Below, one piece after another: positions 45,701 through 60,700 of a stretch of 64,000 bases of DNA. Origin of the DNA: Phoronis australis (Eukaryota > Phoronida > Phoronidae). Both the position numbers and the translations under genes were made by a program. The stretch is from contig NMRA01000919.1 in assembly GCA_002633005.1 (NCBI GenBank), positions 35,374-99,373 on the forward strand. Direction: 5' to 3'. Within the stretch, counting starts at the first letter, position 1. Each line of letters opens with the position of its first letter. The notes under the pieces were generated by a model. The model was not told the DNA's origin. It was given only the letters and a program-made list of their open reading frames with translations, and did no database searches.

Positions 45701-48700
45701 GACCAAAAACGCAGAAATATAACCAAACTTGAAGATAACACACTTGTAACAGGAAATTCCAATATGTCCGACTTGAGTTGTAAAACCGTCACTGATTGGT
45801 CAATTTCAAACTTGGCCATATGGGTATACACATGTTAACCAATAAAATTAGCTGTTTGAAACATTTTCAGCATTGGATACTGCAGTTATTGTACAGTTGA
45901 CAAGCTATTTTACACTTCTTGAACTTTTGCTCTATGGTTTCTGGAGGAGAAGTTATTGACTTTCTAAGTTTATGAATATTTAATGAGAAAGAAGGAGGTA
46001 GATATTAGAACAAGCTTTTTTCATGGATTTATTAACATCATCAATACTTAAAAAGTCAAGATACTGATAAAGGAAGTGTTTACTTAATAATGTTTGAAAA
46101 AACAAAAAAAAATAATTTGGACGGAAAATGGTGAATATGGGGGGTGTAGCCTTGCGTCGGTCAAAACATAATGACAACGCTGGAATGCACTGAAACTAAA
46201 GCTCATTGAACAGACATGCCACGTATCTCAAGCAACACGTTTTTGTCACCTAACGTACAACTGTATGCCTTTAAGGCATTGCCATGAAGTTCAGTGGAAA
46301 GGATTTTATTTGAAACAGCTTGTGAACACAGGTTACATTTAGGATCCACACAAGTTGGAACATCCGTCCACTAGGGAGTAGATTTAAGTCAGTGTAATCG
46401 ACTTTTATTGCAATGGATTGCGAAAAATTGAAGCGTTGGTTCCGATGAATCGCCCCGACTGCATGTCCAGTCACCAAATGGCGAAATGGCTCGGAAATCT
46501 CTACCCCAGGTTGAGCAGTCAAGGGTATTAGCCCCTCACTAAAATGGTTCAAAGATCTTCTCACGGAAAGGGAAACGTCACAAGCGCAATGGATTTTGGG
46601 AAGTTTGTGCGGGATGCAGACGCATAATTTTTCTTTTATCCGTTCAAAGGCAAGTCGAGCAAGCAAGCAAATGCCTATCGGTCCTACGACACGTTTACAT
46701 TCTGTGGAGTATACATGTAAGTACTTACCTTAAGCTTTTCAAACACCAGTTTCGTAGCATCAACAGTTTGCTGGTCAGTCTAAAAATAAACAGTGTCAAG
46801 TTAAGTCGCATATTCTCCGATTCCATAAGATGTCACTTTTATAACCCAATTCTTCATTTTGCCTTCCATTCTTTGCATTCCATACTTAAATTTAAGCGGC
46901 ATTGAACCCACTAACTTTGATTTAGACCGCTTTCCGTTACAAAATATGAGGAATGACTTACAGGCCATGGAAAACTGGCGTTTAAGGAGTGTTTGAGACC
47001 ATGGTCGTCGTATCATATGACATGTCGTGACAAGACACGGGCAAGGAACAAGCCAATATCAGGCATGCGTTCAGTATTGCTAGGACCTAGCTAAAATCTA
47101 GTCTAAGTCACGTGCTCTTATTTAGAATACACGGCAATATCTCGCGTAATCTCGCGAAGTCTTGCTTTTTAGCGAGATCCTAGCGTTACTGAACGTGAGC
47201 CAGGTTTCTAACGTCACATGGTCTAAATGAAACAATTAAGCTTTTAATAAAGGGCGGGGTGATAGCCAATTCAAAAGATAACATTCAGTTGAACTTAACT
47301 AACGACGGCAAGTTCGCTGTTCGTTTTCTCGTTCGAGCTTCTCTTGTACAGCATTCTATTTTACTGATCCGATAAAACCTTGACAAATTTGTTGTTCGTC
47401 TTCACGACCAGCTTTAATTTCTCCCAGATCATTCCATCTTACAGGTTCAATAAAACCTTGGCAAGTTCGCTGTTCGTTTCCACGTGCAGCTTCTCTTGCA
47501 GAGTATTCCATCTTACAGATTCGATAAAATCTTGGCAAGTTTGCTGTTCGTTCCCACGTCAAGCTTTGGCCGCAGAGCCGATTCCACCTTTGGTCTGCGA
47601 TCCAATAGTCATGCGCACAGCGAGGTTCATTGGCATTTCATTGGCAATGTTTGAGATTTTTCAGGAGACCCCAATGAAATTTTCAGCGGTTACTGTGAGA
47701 GAATGCAAGAACAGGTTTGGGTATTTTTGGATCCCGGATCAAAGATCGTTATCCATTTCGATGCATTCCATGCAAAGAACTCAGTTTAATTTGAACTTTG
47801 TTCGACCTATTCGCCAAACTCTAGTCCAGCAAATTTAACGTGGATCGCGTTTGCAGTGACGTACCTACCACCCTTTTTAATATGACCCCTGTAACATTGC
47901 ATTTAATGTTACAACGGCCTCATTGGTGCATGTATATAGTCAAGTCATCTACTTTCCACTTACGACAGTAAACACTTCTCGCTGTATATGATTGAGAAGA
48001 ATGTTTTTGAATATTCCGTGGTTTACATATTTCCTTCGTAGGCCTTCGGCGATGGTATCAATCCTCGGTGAAGTAACATGAGGATCCACTGCCATACCTT
48101 GGTACCCTGAAAGGTCATAGATATAGCTTTGAGTCACTGCGTACACGTTTCCTAATTGGTCTATATGCTTAGGTTACGAATGACGCCAGAAAAAATATCA
48201 AAATTTTACTTACTTCTGAACAATATACCCCACACATCGCACATTGAATTGAAACGAAATCTAGGACTTTTAGGATTTTCATAAAAAAAGAAAATTAACG
48301 ATAATTCAGAAAACGGAGACGTGCTCGGACTAGTGAGCAAACGGTATAGATTTTCGCGTTCCAGTCATCAACTACGTGAAAATTTACCGAAACATCTATT
48401 TCAACCATTAATGGGAGTCATGTTTAGGGGTGAATTGGTGAGGTGACGTCCTTTGTTTTGGTTGTCATATGCAGAGTGTTCCTTACACATGATAAAACCA
48501 TGGATGGAATGAAATTCATTGATTGTTCAACAGCGTTTCCGCTTCGTTTTTGTCAACGGGTCATAACGCAAATTAGTTCAGTCGATACGTAACGTTCTTT
48601 GAACACAGCTCCAAATATTTTCGAACTTAATCGAATTTTTGAATAAAAACATGATTTTTTAGTTTAATTATGTGTTTTTGGTGGAGCACCAATACCTAAA

Positions 48701-51700
48701 ATGGCCGCCATAGTAAGTGACAGATGACTCATGCATTATGGATAGTCACTTAGCTGCCGCCATATATAGGAAACCCCGACCACTTTAAAAAAAAATAATA
48801 GCAAAATAATGCAAGCACACACAGCGCTGAAAGTTAGCAAATGTTTACATTTTAAATGATACTTTTTGACTGACGATCCCACCCTGTGTTCTAAATTGGT
48901 GAGGGTAAAGGAAAGAGAATGTTTCAGTTTCAGTTGATTTCATCTTCTAAATACATGTACGTACGATGAAAATATTTTACGTGATAAGTGTATCCACCGA
49001 CCCTTACATGATTTTTATTTAGGGGTGTCAGGGCAGAGTATTAGCCAGGACTTTGCCCGTCAGACGGCTCACCCCCGAACTTCCAAATGGAGTTTTAGTG
49101 GGGCATGGCCCCCTTGGCCCCCCTCTAAATCCGCCACTGCCTTACAAACTCATTATTTCATTTTTTATTTCATAAGCTGTGATAATGCAGTTTGTCAAGC
49201 TTTTCAGACGAACCTCCCTAGAACCAGAAGCGGATTTAGGGNACCAGGGGGGGCTCGGGGGGGGTGAATAAACAATGCATAGGTCCTGAAGAAACCCCGT
49301 TTACCGTGTTTTTTTTACTCAAAAGGACCCCAAACCCAAAATTCGAGACCCCTGCATCTCCACATTTTAGGCTGGGCGCGAAATTCTGTATATTCCTGTG
49401 CCCTGGACCCCCTAACTCAAAATCCTGGATCCCCTGAGAACATTTGTAAATCATAACTAGTAATACATGTAGGTCTCTGTTTCAAGTAACTACATCTCAG
49501 ATTCGCTGAAACTGGAAATCGAAAGAAAAACGACTTCTACTTCTCCCTGGTTACAAATAAAACACAAACTTTGATCACTGTACTATTTCTTCTGCCCAGT
49601 TCTATATTACATTTGATGGGCTGAACACATTATGTTCGCTACAACAAGTACCTGACCCTGTGACAAATTTTCGAACAAGTACTTCTCACAAACCAGCTCT
49701 GGCTTGATTGAACAATGCTTCCGATAGTTTGCAACCAGTTTTGAAATTTTACTTCTGTCAATCTTTGCTGGAACTCATACATACTGTAAATATGTGTTGA
49801 CCAACGACCTGCTTTAATAGCTTTACATTTCCAAACCGAATAGTAATTAATAGATTTCACTCTAAAACCAAAGTTTTCTTGACCGAGTGCATCCTTGCTA
49901 TGCAAAAAGTCGTAGAATTGCTTTGGTATTCTTCTGCTACCTATTTTGAGTAACTTCAGTAAAAATTCATCAGGCTTTCACATGTTTGATACTACTAATT
50001 CATTCCGCCAACATTGACCTCAAGGCATAACATTTGTTTTACTACCAGTAAGCAAGAAACATTTCCAGTGTTTATTTTGTATAAGTTCAATTTCCTTCCG
50101 ACAGAATGTTCACCATAGTTCGACACCTTAAAATATATACGGGATACCGCAGAATCGAAAAGTTTAAAGGATATCTTGACATTACGATCGACTTGCGATT
50201 ATAACACACAGATGGTGGTTAATAACATTGAGGGCTTTATTTGTTTGCTGGGCTATTGTGTCCCAGCATCATGATCAATTCAGTTTACATGAGAATACAC
50301 ACCCTAGATATTTGTAACAACTCGTTACCTTTTGTTCACATCTAAGTTTTCATAAAACTTCCTGCCTTTTTAAACATCGAAATATTTGATATATCTATAT
50401 GTATTGATATTTTCCATTTCACACTGTACTATTCAAGTACATTTAACCGTCTCTGTAACTCGATGACAGAATCTACAAATAACACTACACAATCAGCAAA
50501 TAATAACATGAACACGTTTTCAATACCTTGGGTGTTATTTATACCAGAACCTCTTCCTTCAATCATTTCCTTTGCCAATGAAAACAGTAATTTGCTCAGC
50601 ATACAGCCTTGTCGTACACCCGAGTCGCAGCTAAATGAATCTCTTGACAATCCCGTTGTTCTTTTTAATTTTACCGCTAATAGCTGCATAAATACTTCTC
50701 AATGTCTCAAAATTTTTCAAGACATGCCCTCTGACTGCAAAATATCAAACAGAGCCTATCTATCTAAACAGACAAATGCTTTAGGAAAATCGATAAAAGC
50801 GCAATGAGAAGGCTTCGACCTTTACCCGTGATATATATTTTTTCGGTCAGACTACTTAGTTACTATATTGTCAACAGCTAGATATTTTTTCCTAAAAAAC
50901 CAGTCCGTTTTCCTTTACCCTGTTCGACAACATTTTTATTCAATATTATTAGACAACATGAAAATCATCCGCCACCTTACAAAGCCAGTAGTACTAGTGC
51001 TGCAAGCAAGGTACATGTAGCAGCCCATTCTCCCCACAGGTAAGCGTATAGCTGGAATGTCATGGTTTACAGCAACGCGCTCAAGAATTCCTTGCTATGA
51101 TACTTACCACGTTTCAGGTTTTCCTGGAGGTTTTTTCCTTTGGGTTCAACAGCATACACTGAAAATTATAAAAGTGTGATTACACCAGAGTGAGATTATA
51201 TTGAGTACACATAATAGAACAGTTCATCTTTGTAAAAATGTCTTAAAAATCATCATAGACTATACCACGGTGGATCTAATATGTTTTTGTCAGGGGTGGT
51301 GGGATCAATCACGATTTTCTAAAGAAAATGTCTGCTTAACTGAGCCCTAAAACAGTGAGACGTTTTTTCGCGGTCATGTCCGTTTTTTTTCTTTGTTACC
51401 GGCTCCTGCCCCCCCCACCCTTAATCCGCCTGTAGCATTGATTTGGAATATTACGCCACATTTGAGTACTCGTAAACTTTAGGCGTACAGAGAATACGAG
51501 ACATTTTTAGATATAAATGCATATGTCGGGTGTGGTTGCGTAGAAAAAGTTAATTGAAAGACACCTGCCTATGCCGTTGTTATATTTACATAACAGGTAT
51601 TCTGAGATGTTTTTCCTGCCCTCTGGAAGAAGGGGGGGGGGTGATTATTGTATTAATACAAATCTCACAGGTTAGTTAGAATGCCATCACTTCACTTTAG

Positions 51701-54700
51701 GAAAATGTTCACGTTGGAATTTTGGTAGTTATAATTACAATATACTTTGATAACACATTTCATGCAGACACACCGTAGCTTGCTGAATCACATGAAACTT
51801 TGGTAGCATTAGGCCTACCTTTAATTGAAGGATCGACTTCTGATACCGCCAGCGCCACTCCACCCAAGAGTCCTCCCCCTCCCACTGACACGAGTATTGC
51901 GTCTAGATCGGGTACTTGGTCCATGAACTCTAATCCAACAGTTCCCTGCTCCGGTAGAAGGAGATATAAGTTTATTGCGAATTTCGGTTAAAGTAGTTAT
52001 TGAGAAATATTGCTAGAAACGTGAACGGTCATTCCAGTATGCCCAGTATAATGGCACCGTGACCAGGGGACATCCACGGGCGCTTACACCACCCTCCTTG
52101 GGAGACACGAACAAAAATTAACTAAACGAATGCCACTGGCACAACGAAACGGCACCGCAGGTACAGTAAACTTCGGTCCCTGAAATAATATACCTGCCCC
52201 TGTGGTAAATAAGTAATCAGCCAAAAGATGGACTTACTGGAAATCCTTGATTGATGATGTCGAATTCCGTGTCGTCACCAGATTTTTCGAAAACCCTTAA
52301 CTTCCGAGTTGCCTGGCAGGGTTTCATTTCCAATTGTTGTCATTTCGAGCTGTTTTACGCCGCTTTCGTGCAGACTGACACCGCTGTATTAATGCCTTTT
52401 TGTTCGAAATAATTTTGTCGATAGAAACTTCGAACTTATCTAAGCTTCAAGATTCCCTATTGCGGTGTACTTACCCTAGGCACCACTACGCTTCAAGATT
52501 CCCTATTGCGGTGTACTTACCCTAGGCACCACTACGCTTCAAGATTCCCTATTGCGGTGTACTTACCCTAGGTACCACTATTATCTTACCTGTCCAGCAA
52601 TCACAGTCTTTCCACCACTTGGACTCACATAACATTCACCATCTAGTAAGTTACGTGTCAAATTTTTAAAGAATTCTAACCTGCAAGAAAAAACTTCGAG
52701 GAATAAGTCACTTCAAACAAAAATATTATAGTTATACTTGAGGATATAATCTAGTCACACAGGAAAATAAGAAGATGGCCCCCTACATAGCCATAACTTG
52801 AAAAAACTGGAACTACTGGCCTATTACGTGAAACAAAGATACTATAGTGAATGCAGTTGTTTGCAGTTTCCTCCTTGCGGAATTTGATTTTATTGTTTTA
52901 ATATGTTCTATTCCATTATCCAGTTTGCATAAAAAGTCAATTTAAAAGTCAAATTTCATGAAAATGTGCAAATTTGGTTTTTTCAAGTAGAGTCTACTAA
53001 ATTGTTCATTCCAAACAATTATTTATATTTGAAAGTGCAGTAGTGTCACGCACTATTTTCCGCTCACAGACCATAAATCAACTTATCTATCCATTTTTCC
53101 AGTACATTAAATGACTGCAACGTCTTACTTTGCAGCTGCGTTCGAAAATGTCTTTTCCTCGCACACGACAACTTCGGCGCCATGGCTTTTGAGAAATGCA
53201 ATCTTACACTCTGATGAACCAGGCGGCACGTAGACTGTTAGCGGTACATTAAAGTGACTGCACGTAGTGGCTAAGGCAAGGCCGTGGTTACCGCAGCTAA
53301 TCGTCACTACACGTCGTAACCCGCCAGCCAGAGAATCGTTGAGATATGCCACCTGTTGACACAATTCTTGATATGTTAAGTTTCTTTGAATTCTCCACAC
53401 TTTAAGATAATTTGGAGTATTACTAAAATATCATTTTGCACTATTTAGCTGGCTGAGAAACAGAAACGGAATGGGACTATTCGACAATCTTTACGTTACT
53501 AGAGGGCGCGCGTGTACATGTACATGTACCAGTGGTGATAGATTAAACAGCCTCGATTTCGTGAGTCCTTTAATACATCATGGTGAAATGGCTTGCAGCG
53601 GTGCCAACTGAATCTGAGACTGCGTGAAAAGGATACTTCTACGAGGGGAAGTAAGCATGACCTTATAGAAAGATAAGCCGGATTTGTGAATATTTTGACG
53701 GTCATTCCAAGTTTACAATACTGACGCTTGTTAATTTAAGTACTGGCCGAAGACGACTTTGCGGCAGTCGCCACTCTGGTTAATCATTGTTTGTTTGTGA
53801 TGTGTGTTATCATACTTGACGTAGCACTCGGGATCTTTTCGTACATCAAAGCAGTTTATTAATGTTTGAAATGATTTCTAATAGGTTTATCAGTGACAGT
53901 TACCTTGATGTAACTGTCACTGAAAAACGTGTTTGAAGTTCTCTCAAATACATATATTTTGCCAGTCAACTGATGCTTTTAAAGATTCTGAATTGTTATG
54001 GCTAGGAATGGAAAATATAGACGCAGTTTCTTACAATTCTCATTATATACACCCATGGTTTCTGGAAATAGTTATTATTTAATGTTGTGTGAAATTGTAG
54101 AGCAGTTACCATATCATATTTTTGAAAAACAGGTGCAATATTGTTGACCCAACCTTGAGTACTTACTGATTCATATTTTAATATTTGTTCCAGACAAGTT
54201 TTATTACTCCTTTCTTTTCCCACAGCATGTCCACATATCAGCAGTGTTGCATGGCACACTGTACAAGCCAGTGGCCCTGAAGAAATGTGAATCGCAGCAC
54301 TAAGTTACCATAAGAAAATGTGCCAGTAAATTGATTGTGTGTGAAGAGGAACTATATCTGACTGCTACATCAGCTAGCCTCGTTGGTGAAAATGTCCTTT
54401 CATAGGTAGTAAGTCATGCTTGAGTGGACTATACATGTAGCTTGTTTCCTTTCCTGGAAGAAACACGAGGGACTGAAGCTAAAGAAGACGTACTAACACA
54501 GTGATCTAGTTCAGGGTCAGATTTTGGGCACAAAGCGAGTCAAGTGATAGGCTGTTGTGTTTACCCTCAAAGATCTAATTGCGATGATATTTAGGGTGGA
54601 TGAGGTGACATGAAGGAAATTAAGGAAAGTCACGTGCTGAAACTGAACCTTTTTACAAGCGCTTCTATAGGACATTGAAACTGGATCAAAGTGAAACGAA

Positions 54701-57700
54701 AACCAAAAACATCGGGTACAAATACATGTACCTGTTCTTTCTCACTGAGTGACATTAACTTTTTCTTTGAGAAAAAATGCTTCATACTAATGGTAAAAAC
54801 TTTTCAATTTGGCACATACTATGGGGAAATGACATTCAGAGACAGCATCGATTGTTTTATTGTCAATAAAAATCCCGTAAATGATACACTTCATAATCGA
54901 GTAAATTTTTCATCAACAGGCAACTTTGCCACTGAGTATTCAAACCACAACATTTCTTCAGTTTTAAAGCCCCATACAGTGCAGTTGTGCTGCTTATTAT
55001 AAAGCTGAAATGATTACCGATTACGTTTGCGAATTGTCATTTTCCTGTTGACGTACAGAAATGTCCGGTGATCAAAACGAAGTTTTCCCTTTGTTTGCAT
55101 TTGATTTGTGTATGTGTGTAACTATCTTATGAATCCCTTTGAACAGTTTTTAGTTTTGTCTTAACTTGCCTATAACAAAAGTTCCACATGCAAGCAAAGT
55201 ATATTATCAATCGTAATTAGCTGGATAAGAATATGCTATGCACAAGATTCGAGAATAAACAATAATAAGTGTATTTTTAAAAAACCAAATGACAAAATGA
55301 ACAACCACACACATACAAAGGAACAACATTGTTAAAAACAATTGTAATTTCCCAATGCAACAGAGTCCATAATTAGGGATACCAAAGGCTGACTTATGGA
55401 ATTGAGAAGTTCAATTCTCTCAGGTTATTGCTGAAGGAATTTTCATTTTGTCGAAAAGTAAAATAGACGGCAAGGCAGTTCTCCGGAAATTATGTATACT
55501 ACGGCTCAGGAATAAGCTTTTTTGCATGTCCGATTATCGTCTCACAAAGCAAGTACTGGGACATCAGATGTAGAAAGGACAATTAATAAAAATGTAGTTT
55601 TCATATTTTACTAAGGTTGATCTGATTGAAACATTTAATGAATGATTAGGCTGTGATTTGGAGAGAGCCAAAGTGAAATTGGTGGATCTTTCAGATTCTG
55701 AATGGGGGGCTGAAATTTTGATAAACACAAGCTATCCGTATCATTTTGCTTCTCGATGATAAACACCTCTGTGAGTAAATTAGTGTTCAGCTTTATTTAT
55801 AACGCGTTTCTTTGGTGAAAAGAGCTGTTGTTTACTAGTGAATTAATAGAGAGCGAGAAGGTTGATCAGATTTTCTTGTTGTATTGGTGTATGTGTTGCC
55901 TATTTTGTACGTTTTTGGAGATTGTGATTACATTAATTTAAGCCCCAGTTGTGGCTAGGTAACAGATATGATCTTGTGGTTTGAATTTAAGTTACCTGAA
56001 ATATTTATTGTTAATGATAATAGGAACAGTGGGTAAATAAAATTAAATTATGGTCTTATCACCCAAGTCTATTTAATTCAGTTTTGTATGAAGTTGTGTG
56101 AGTAGTGAATATTTTGATTGCTGTTTAGTACCTCTCAAATTTTTTGTCATGACATTTTGAACTTTTTTTGACTAGTTATAAGTGATGACATGCTGAATAT
56201 TACTACGTTGTTTAAGTTGTGAGCTATTCACACAGTAATTTTATTGTACTCCGAACGTCATTAAAGTATGAATTTATTAGTGTTTACATGGTTCGGACTG
56301 CGCCGCTAAATTAGTGTTGCGTATTCGCCGCTTGGGGTGCTAGTTTTTGACCGATAATCATTGCGACAAACGGCAAGATGGCTGAGTGAACTCTCCTACA
56401 CTTTACACTACTTGGTTTTATTCTCCCGTCTGCTAAATTCTGCCAAATGAGAAGTAGGTCACAACTGATGGGATTCCCCGAGTAAAGTAGAGGCATCTGC
56501 ATACAGTAAGCAGCACAAGTTACAACCCTCCAATATCGATATCCTTTTCCCACTAGTTTAAGGTTACCACCAACCTTATTTAGTGGCCTCTATTCTAACT
56601 CGTATATCAAAAAACTAAGCTTTGTCAACTAGTAAAAGTATATATTTTCTGAAAGAAAAAAGATTTAGGAAATATGAAAATACTTTTTGTCTTAATGTAC
56701 CGTTATTATTTTTAGGTCAAAACCTTTCTTTAAAAATAAAATTTTGACTTAAAAGTCAAAATTTTATTTTTAAGAAAGGTACATTCAAAGCAAAATAACC
56801 GCTCGGTCGATCTTAATGAATTTTTTTCTAATGAAAACTTCACCAGTTACCTCAAAAACTGTGTTAGGAATTAGCGATTTGTCTTTTCGTTTGGTTTCTA
56901 TGACAAATCAACTCGCAAAACGTGGGGTATCTTTGTAAAAAACGGAAGTCGAATTCGTCTTTGTAACATTAGGCAAAAAATAGGCCTTTATAGCGCAAAT
57001 CCAAACAGCGATTTTGAGACTGATGACTAAATATTAAATTTGGAAAGTTTCAGCGAAATCCACGGAGCCGTTTTCGAGAACTCGTGTTCCTACTTTCAAA
57101 TAAAGTCGATTTGCAGAAGCCGAGAAAAAGCCGATTAAACTGGGACAAGTGAAAATTTCAAAGTCTCCGGTTAATTATTCGTGAAAACTTGTTTTCGGTA
57201 CACATGACCGATACAAGCCTTAAATACGTTCGCTAATTCAACAGTCACTGGCAATGTCAACTGATTTTGCAGTTTTTCGCATATCAACTGTGCTGTTAAC
57301 CCATGTCGATACCAAACTGTTTGATTCGTGAATTGTGTTTTACTGTACATCGGTTCTTGAAGGCGAGTGTGAGTGAAACTTTTAGAAAAGGATGGCAAAT
57401 GTTACATGTGGACAGATGGTGAATTTTCATCCATTGTCTTTTGAGAATAATTCACTCACGCTTTCTACTTTCAGTCCTTCTGTGTTACAAACTAGCATTT
57501 CCGAACATGGATATAATGCAGATGCTCCAGTTAATAGAACCAAGAAGGACCTGGTGGGAATGTTGCTTCAAATTAACAGAGAAAAGACCAAATTTTACAT
57601 CCCTGAAGAGTATCACGTGCTGCTTGCTGGTCACAATATCTGTAAATATTATTTGTGCACTTTTGCACTTCTCTGTCATTTATTGTTGTGTTATCATTCA

Positions 57701-60700
57701 GAAACCAGGAAACGGAATAAAACAAATTGTATATGAGTACTGTGCTTCATATTCCAGATTACTCGTCTTCCCATCTCAAACACCCATCCACAAAATGAGA
57801 GTCAAAATTGTAAAAAAAACTTTCTCCAGTGCCAAGCGTGCTTTCTGACTTACACAGTTCTGTTTTACTAATGAGGGTAGCCTGAGCAAATGCCTCCAGT
57901 CCAATCATAGGAAGCGAAGATTTATGTATTGTTATAAAGAAGGAGTGAATTGTATTCTCAAAAATCTCCAAGAATTCGGCAACCATCTCAAAAAGCATTC
58001 TATCACATCTTCTACATTTGAGGATAAAGATGCTTGTTTGTCTCCTATGCCTTACTTTCCAATTAAAAAACTACTAGACTTGTAGAATTCCAAGAAAGCT
58101 GGTTTGGCAAAAATTGCAAAGCATGAGCTTTCCGCTAAACCGTCAAAGCATAAGCAAATAATAACTACTACTTGATGCAGAATATGTTAATGATTCTCAA
58201 TGTTTGATTCACTTTTAATATACATTATGTAAAATATGCGTTGCCCAGTATTATGTGGCTCAAATGCATCTTCCGTTTCTGATCATAGCCTTTAACTTAC
58301 TATTGTAGGTGTCCGTTTTGTACTTTTATAAAGTTCTATCATAACAGCTAACAGTTTTGATTAAAAGATACATAAAATTCTGGCTTCAATCTATCAGGCT
58401 TCAAACTCCAACATGGCAGCACATCTAGAGTTGCCGATTCAAATGACTCAAGAACTATATAATGAACATGGTGATGTTTTAAACTCCAAAGGACTTGGGT
58501 TAAGAATTCAGGGTTTACTACTAAACATTAGCAAAATGAATCACCTGCAAACTACAAATCCTATGTTGTTTTCTCTGATGGTAAATACAATATTTCTTCT
58601 TACGCTAAGTTTTATGGTGTTCAGAATGTTGAAATTAGCCTACATGTACATTCTATTTTTGACATTAGGCTTCATTGCACACCATTTAGCTGTAAGAAAT
58701 GAAATAATACCTCGCTTTACGCTTATAAAATGTTCTTATAGCTTTTACCTTGATAGGATTACATTTCCATTTACCAAGAAGAACTACCTCTTGACTTAAG
58801 AAACACCTTCAAAATTCATGGGAATTAGCATAGGCGGATTTAGGGAGCCTCCCGTTAGCTGCCGCAAGCAAATGAAAGAACAACAGTGCGGAGCGTGAGG
58901 AAATATTGAGTATAGGAAGTAGGACCGGTAGCGGTGAACGTCCAAGTTGCCGCGGAGTGGCTGCTCCTTTTTTTTAGTCGATAGTCGAATGGTAGATTTT
59001 CCTGAACGGAAGGTGTACCTCCGTGGGCTGGCTCCCTCACCTTTTGGGCCGCTTATGGACATGCAATTGCCAATCACAACTTGCACAATTTCCCGAGGCA
59101 ACATGTTGGGCACCCCTTTATGGTATCCTAGATCCGCCACTGATTAGTACGGCCAGTTCCTCACATTTGCAAATTGGTTTGTGTTCGCATCAGTGCATGT
59201 TATTGGGGAATTGACAAATTTAAAATCTGATTAGATGAACATGTGTTCAAATGCAAGTATTGGCAACCATGCGGCGTCAAATAAACATAACATCGGCTTT
59301 GTGACCGACTGTGTAAGACTGATGAATAGATAAAGTGTGCATTTTACAAGCCAATTACTTATGTCGAAAGTTATATTAGGCAAAATGCGAGGTATATCAT
59401 AAGCACAAAGGCCAAATACTTGGAGTATTTTTGTTTACACCTTTACAAATTATCAAAGAATACAACTGCAGTGTAATTTGAAAACAAGAACAAAACCGAC
59501 CTCCGCAAGTGTTTACTTCCTACTGTATATAAAATACTCATCCACTTGTGAAGACTCGGGTCATTCTATTAACGCGCATGTCATCAAAACGCTATCTGGT
59601 CGCTAGATGTCGCGAGAGTAAAAAAGGTAATTTTGCGACTGGGTCGCGTTTGCCGCTGATTCCCTGCGTGCTTAGCCCAGCCAGCACGTGCTGGCGCGGC
59701 TACCGCCCCACCTAGCGGCACGCAGAGAACCAGCGAGAGCCTGTACACGTCAAGCGCTGGGAGACTGGTACGAAACCAAGTAAGGAATGGATAACAAAAA
59801 TCGAATCGGTGGTTAAAGCATGTCGTTAGCATGAGATTGAAACATTGAAATGTCAATTTATTAATTAAATGCAGGAATTAGGGTGAGGATTTATCTCTTT
59901 TAACAATTTGCTGTGTTCATGACCACAGAGGCCTGAGGCGACCGTAGCAGTCGTTCTCAACGCCAACGTTCGTATGCATGTCGACGCACAACTCCCTTAG
60001 GATCAAAACCACGTTTTGTCTTTGTTTTCCCCGGCACCATTCTACCATAAGTACACCTCGTTGACTCAATGCTATGACGATTTTGTGAATGAAAGGACTG
60101 ATGGTATACGAAGCTGTTCTGTACCTGGCGGGAGATTCGATTTGATTGAAATCCCTTTAACCTTTGAGCCCGTATAAGTAGTAATCAAATATCCTGAGCG
60201 GTTTTGCGGTTCCAAGGTGGTTCTGTTAAATCTTTTTTCTCGCTACGCAGTATATATTTTGTATTTGAAGTTCCCCGAGAATGAAGATAAGGAATTTTCG
60301 TAGACACGTGAAATATTGTAAAAATTAATGGCCATTTTGTGAATAAGGTTTGAGATAACTTTAAATAACTAAGTAATTTATAAGTATAAAAAACAAGGTG
60401 TGCGACAGAGGATCCCCATGCCGGACATCTGGATTAACATCAAACCAAGCAGTATAGTCGCCGCCTGTTAGTTGAATGCACGCTTCTCTATGCCTACACA
60501 AAGCCTTGACAGTACAATAAAATTTTCCAACAATTCCCACATGAATCAACTTATGAAACAGCGTTTTTCTATTTTAAACGTCAAAGTACGCTTTTTGCCG
60601 TGATACCCGCAAAGATGGCATATATGAGTACTGTTTTTATTTAAATAACTTTGAATAACTGAAGTTGTCATCGTCAGAACAGGATCTATCTCGTCGGAAG

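Noticed and set aside
46271-46666. 131-codon minus-strand open frame
   Set aside because: No recognisable domain, no flanking splice pattern, and the opposite strand is also largely open. It cannot be told from chance.
47307-47580. CRISPR-like repeat array
   Set aside because: The units are contiguous, diverged tandem repeats without unique spacers, in an animal intron.
49640-49700. Apparent additional exon of the PLP-enzyme gene
   Set aside because: The short peptide-like match lies in the open C-terminal frame of the LINE relic. Exons 5 and 6 already join in frame across this region, matching the family without a gap.
57392-57848. Overlapping open frames (114 and 135 codons)
   Set aside because: Three frames overlap on both strands; no domain and no consistent exon borders.
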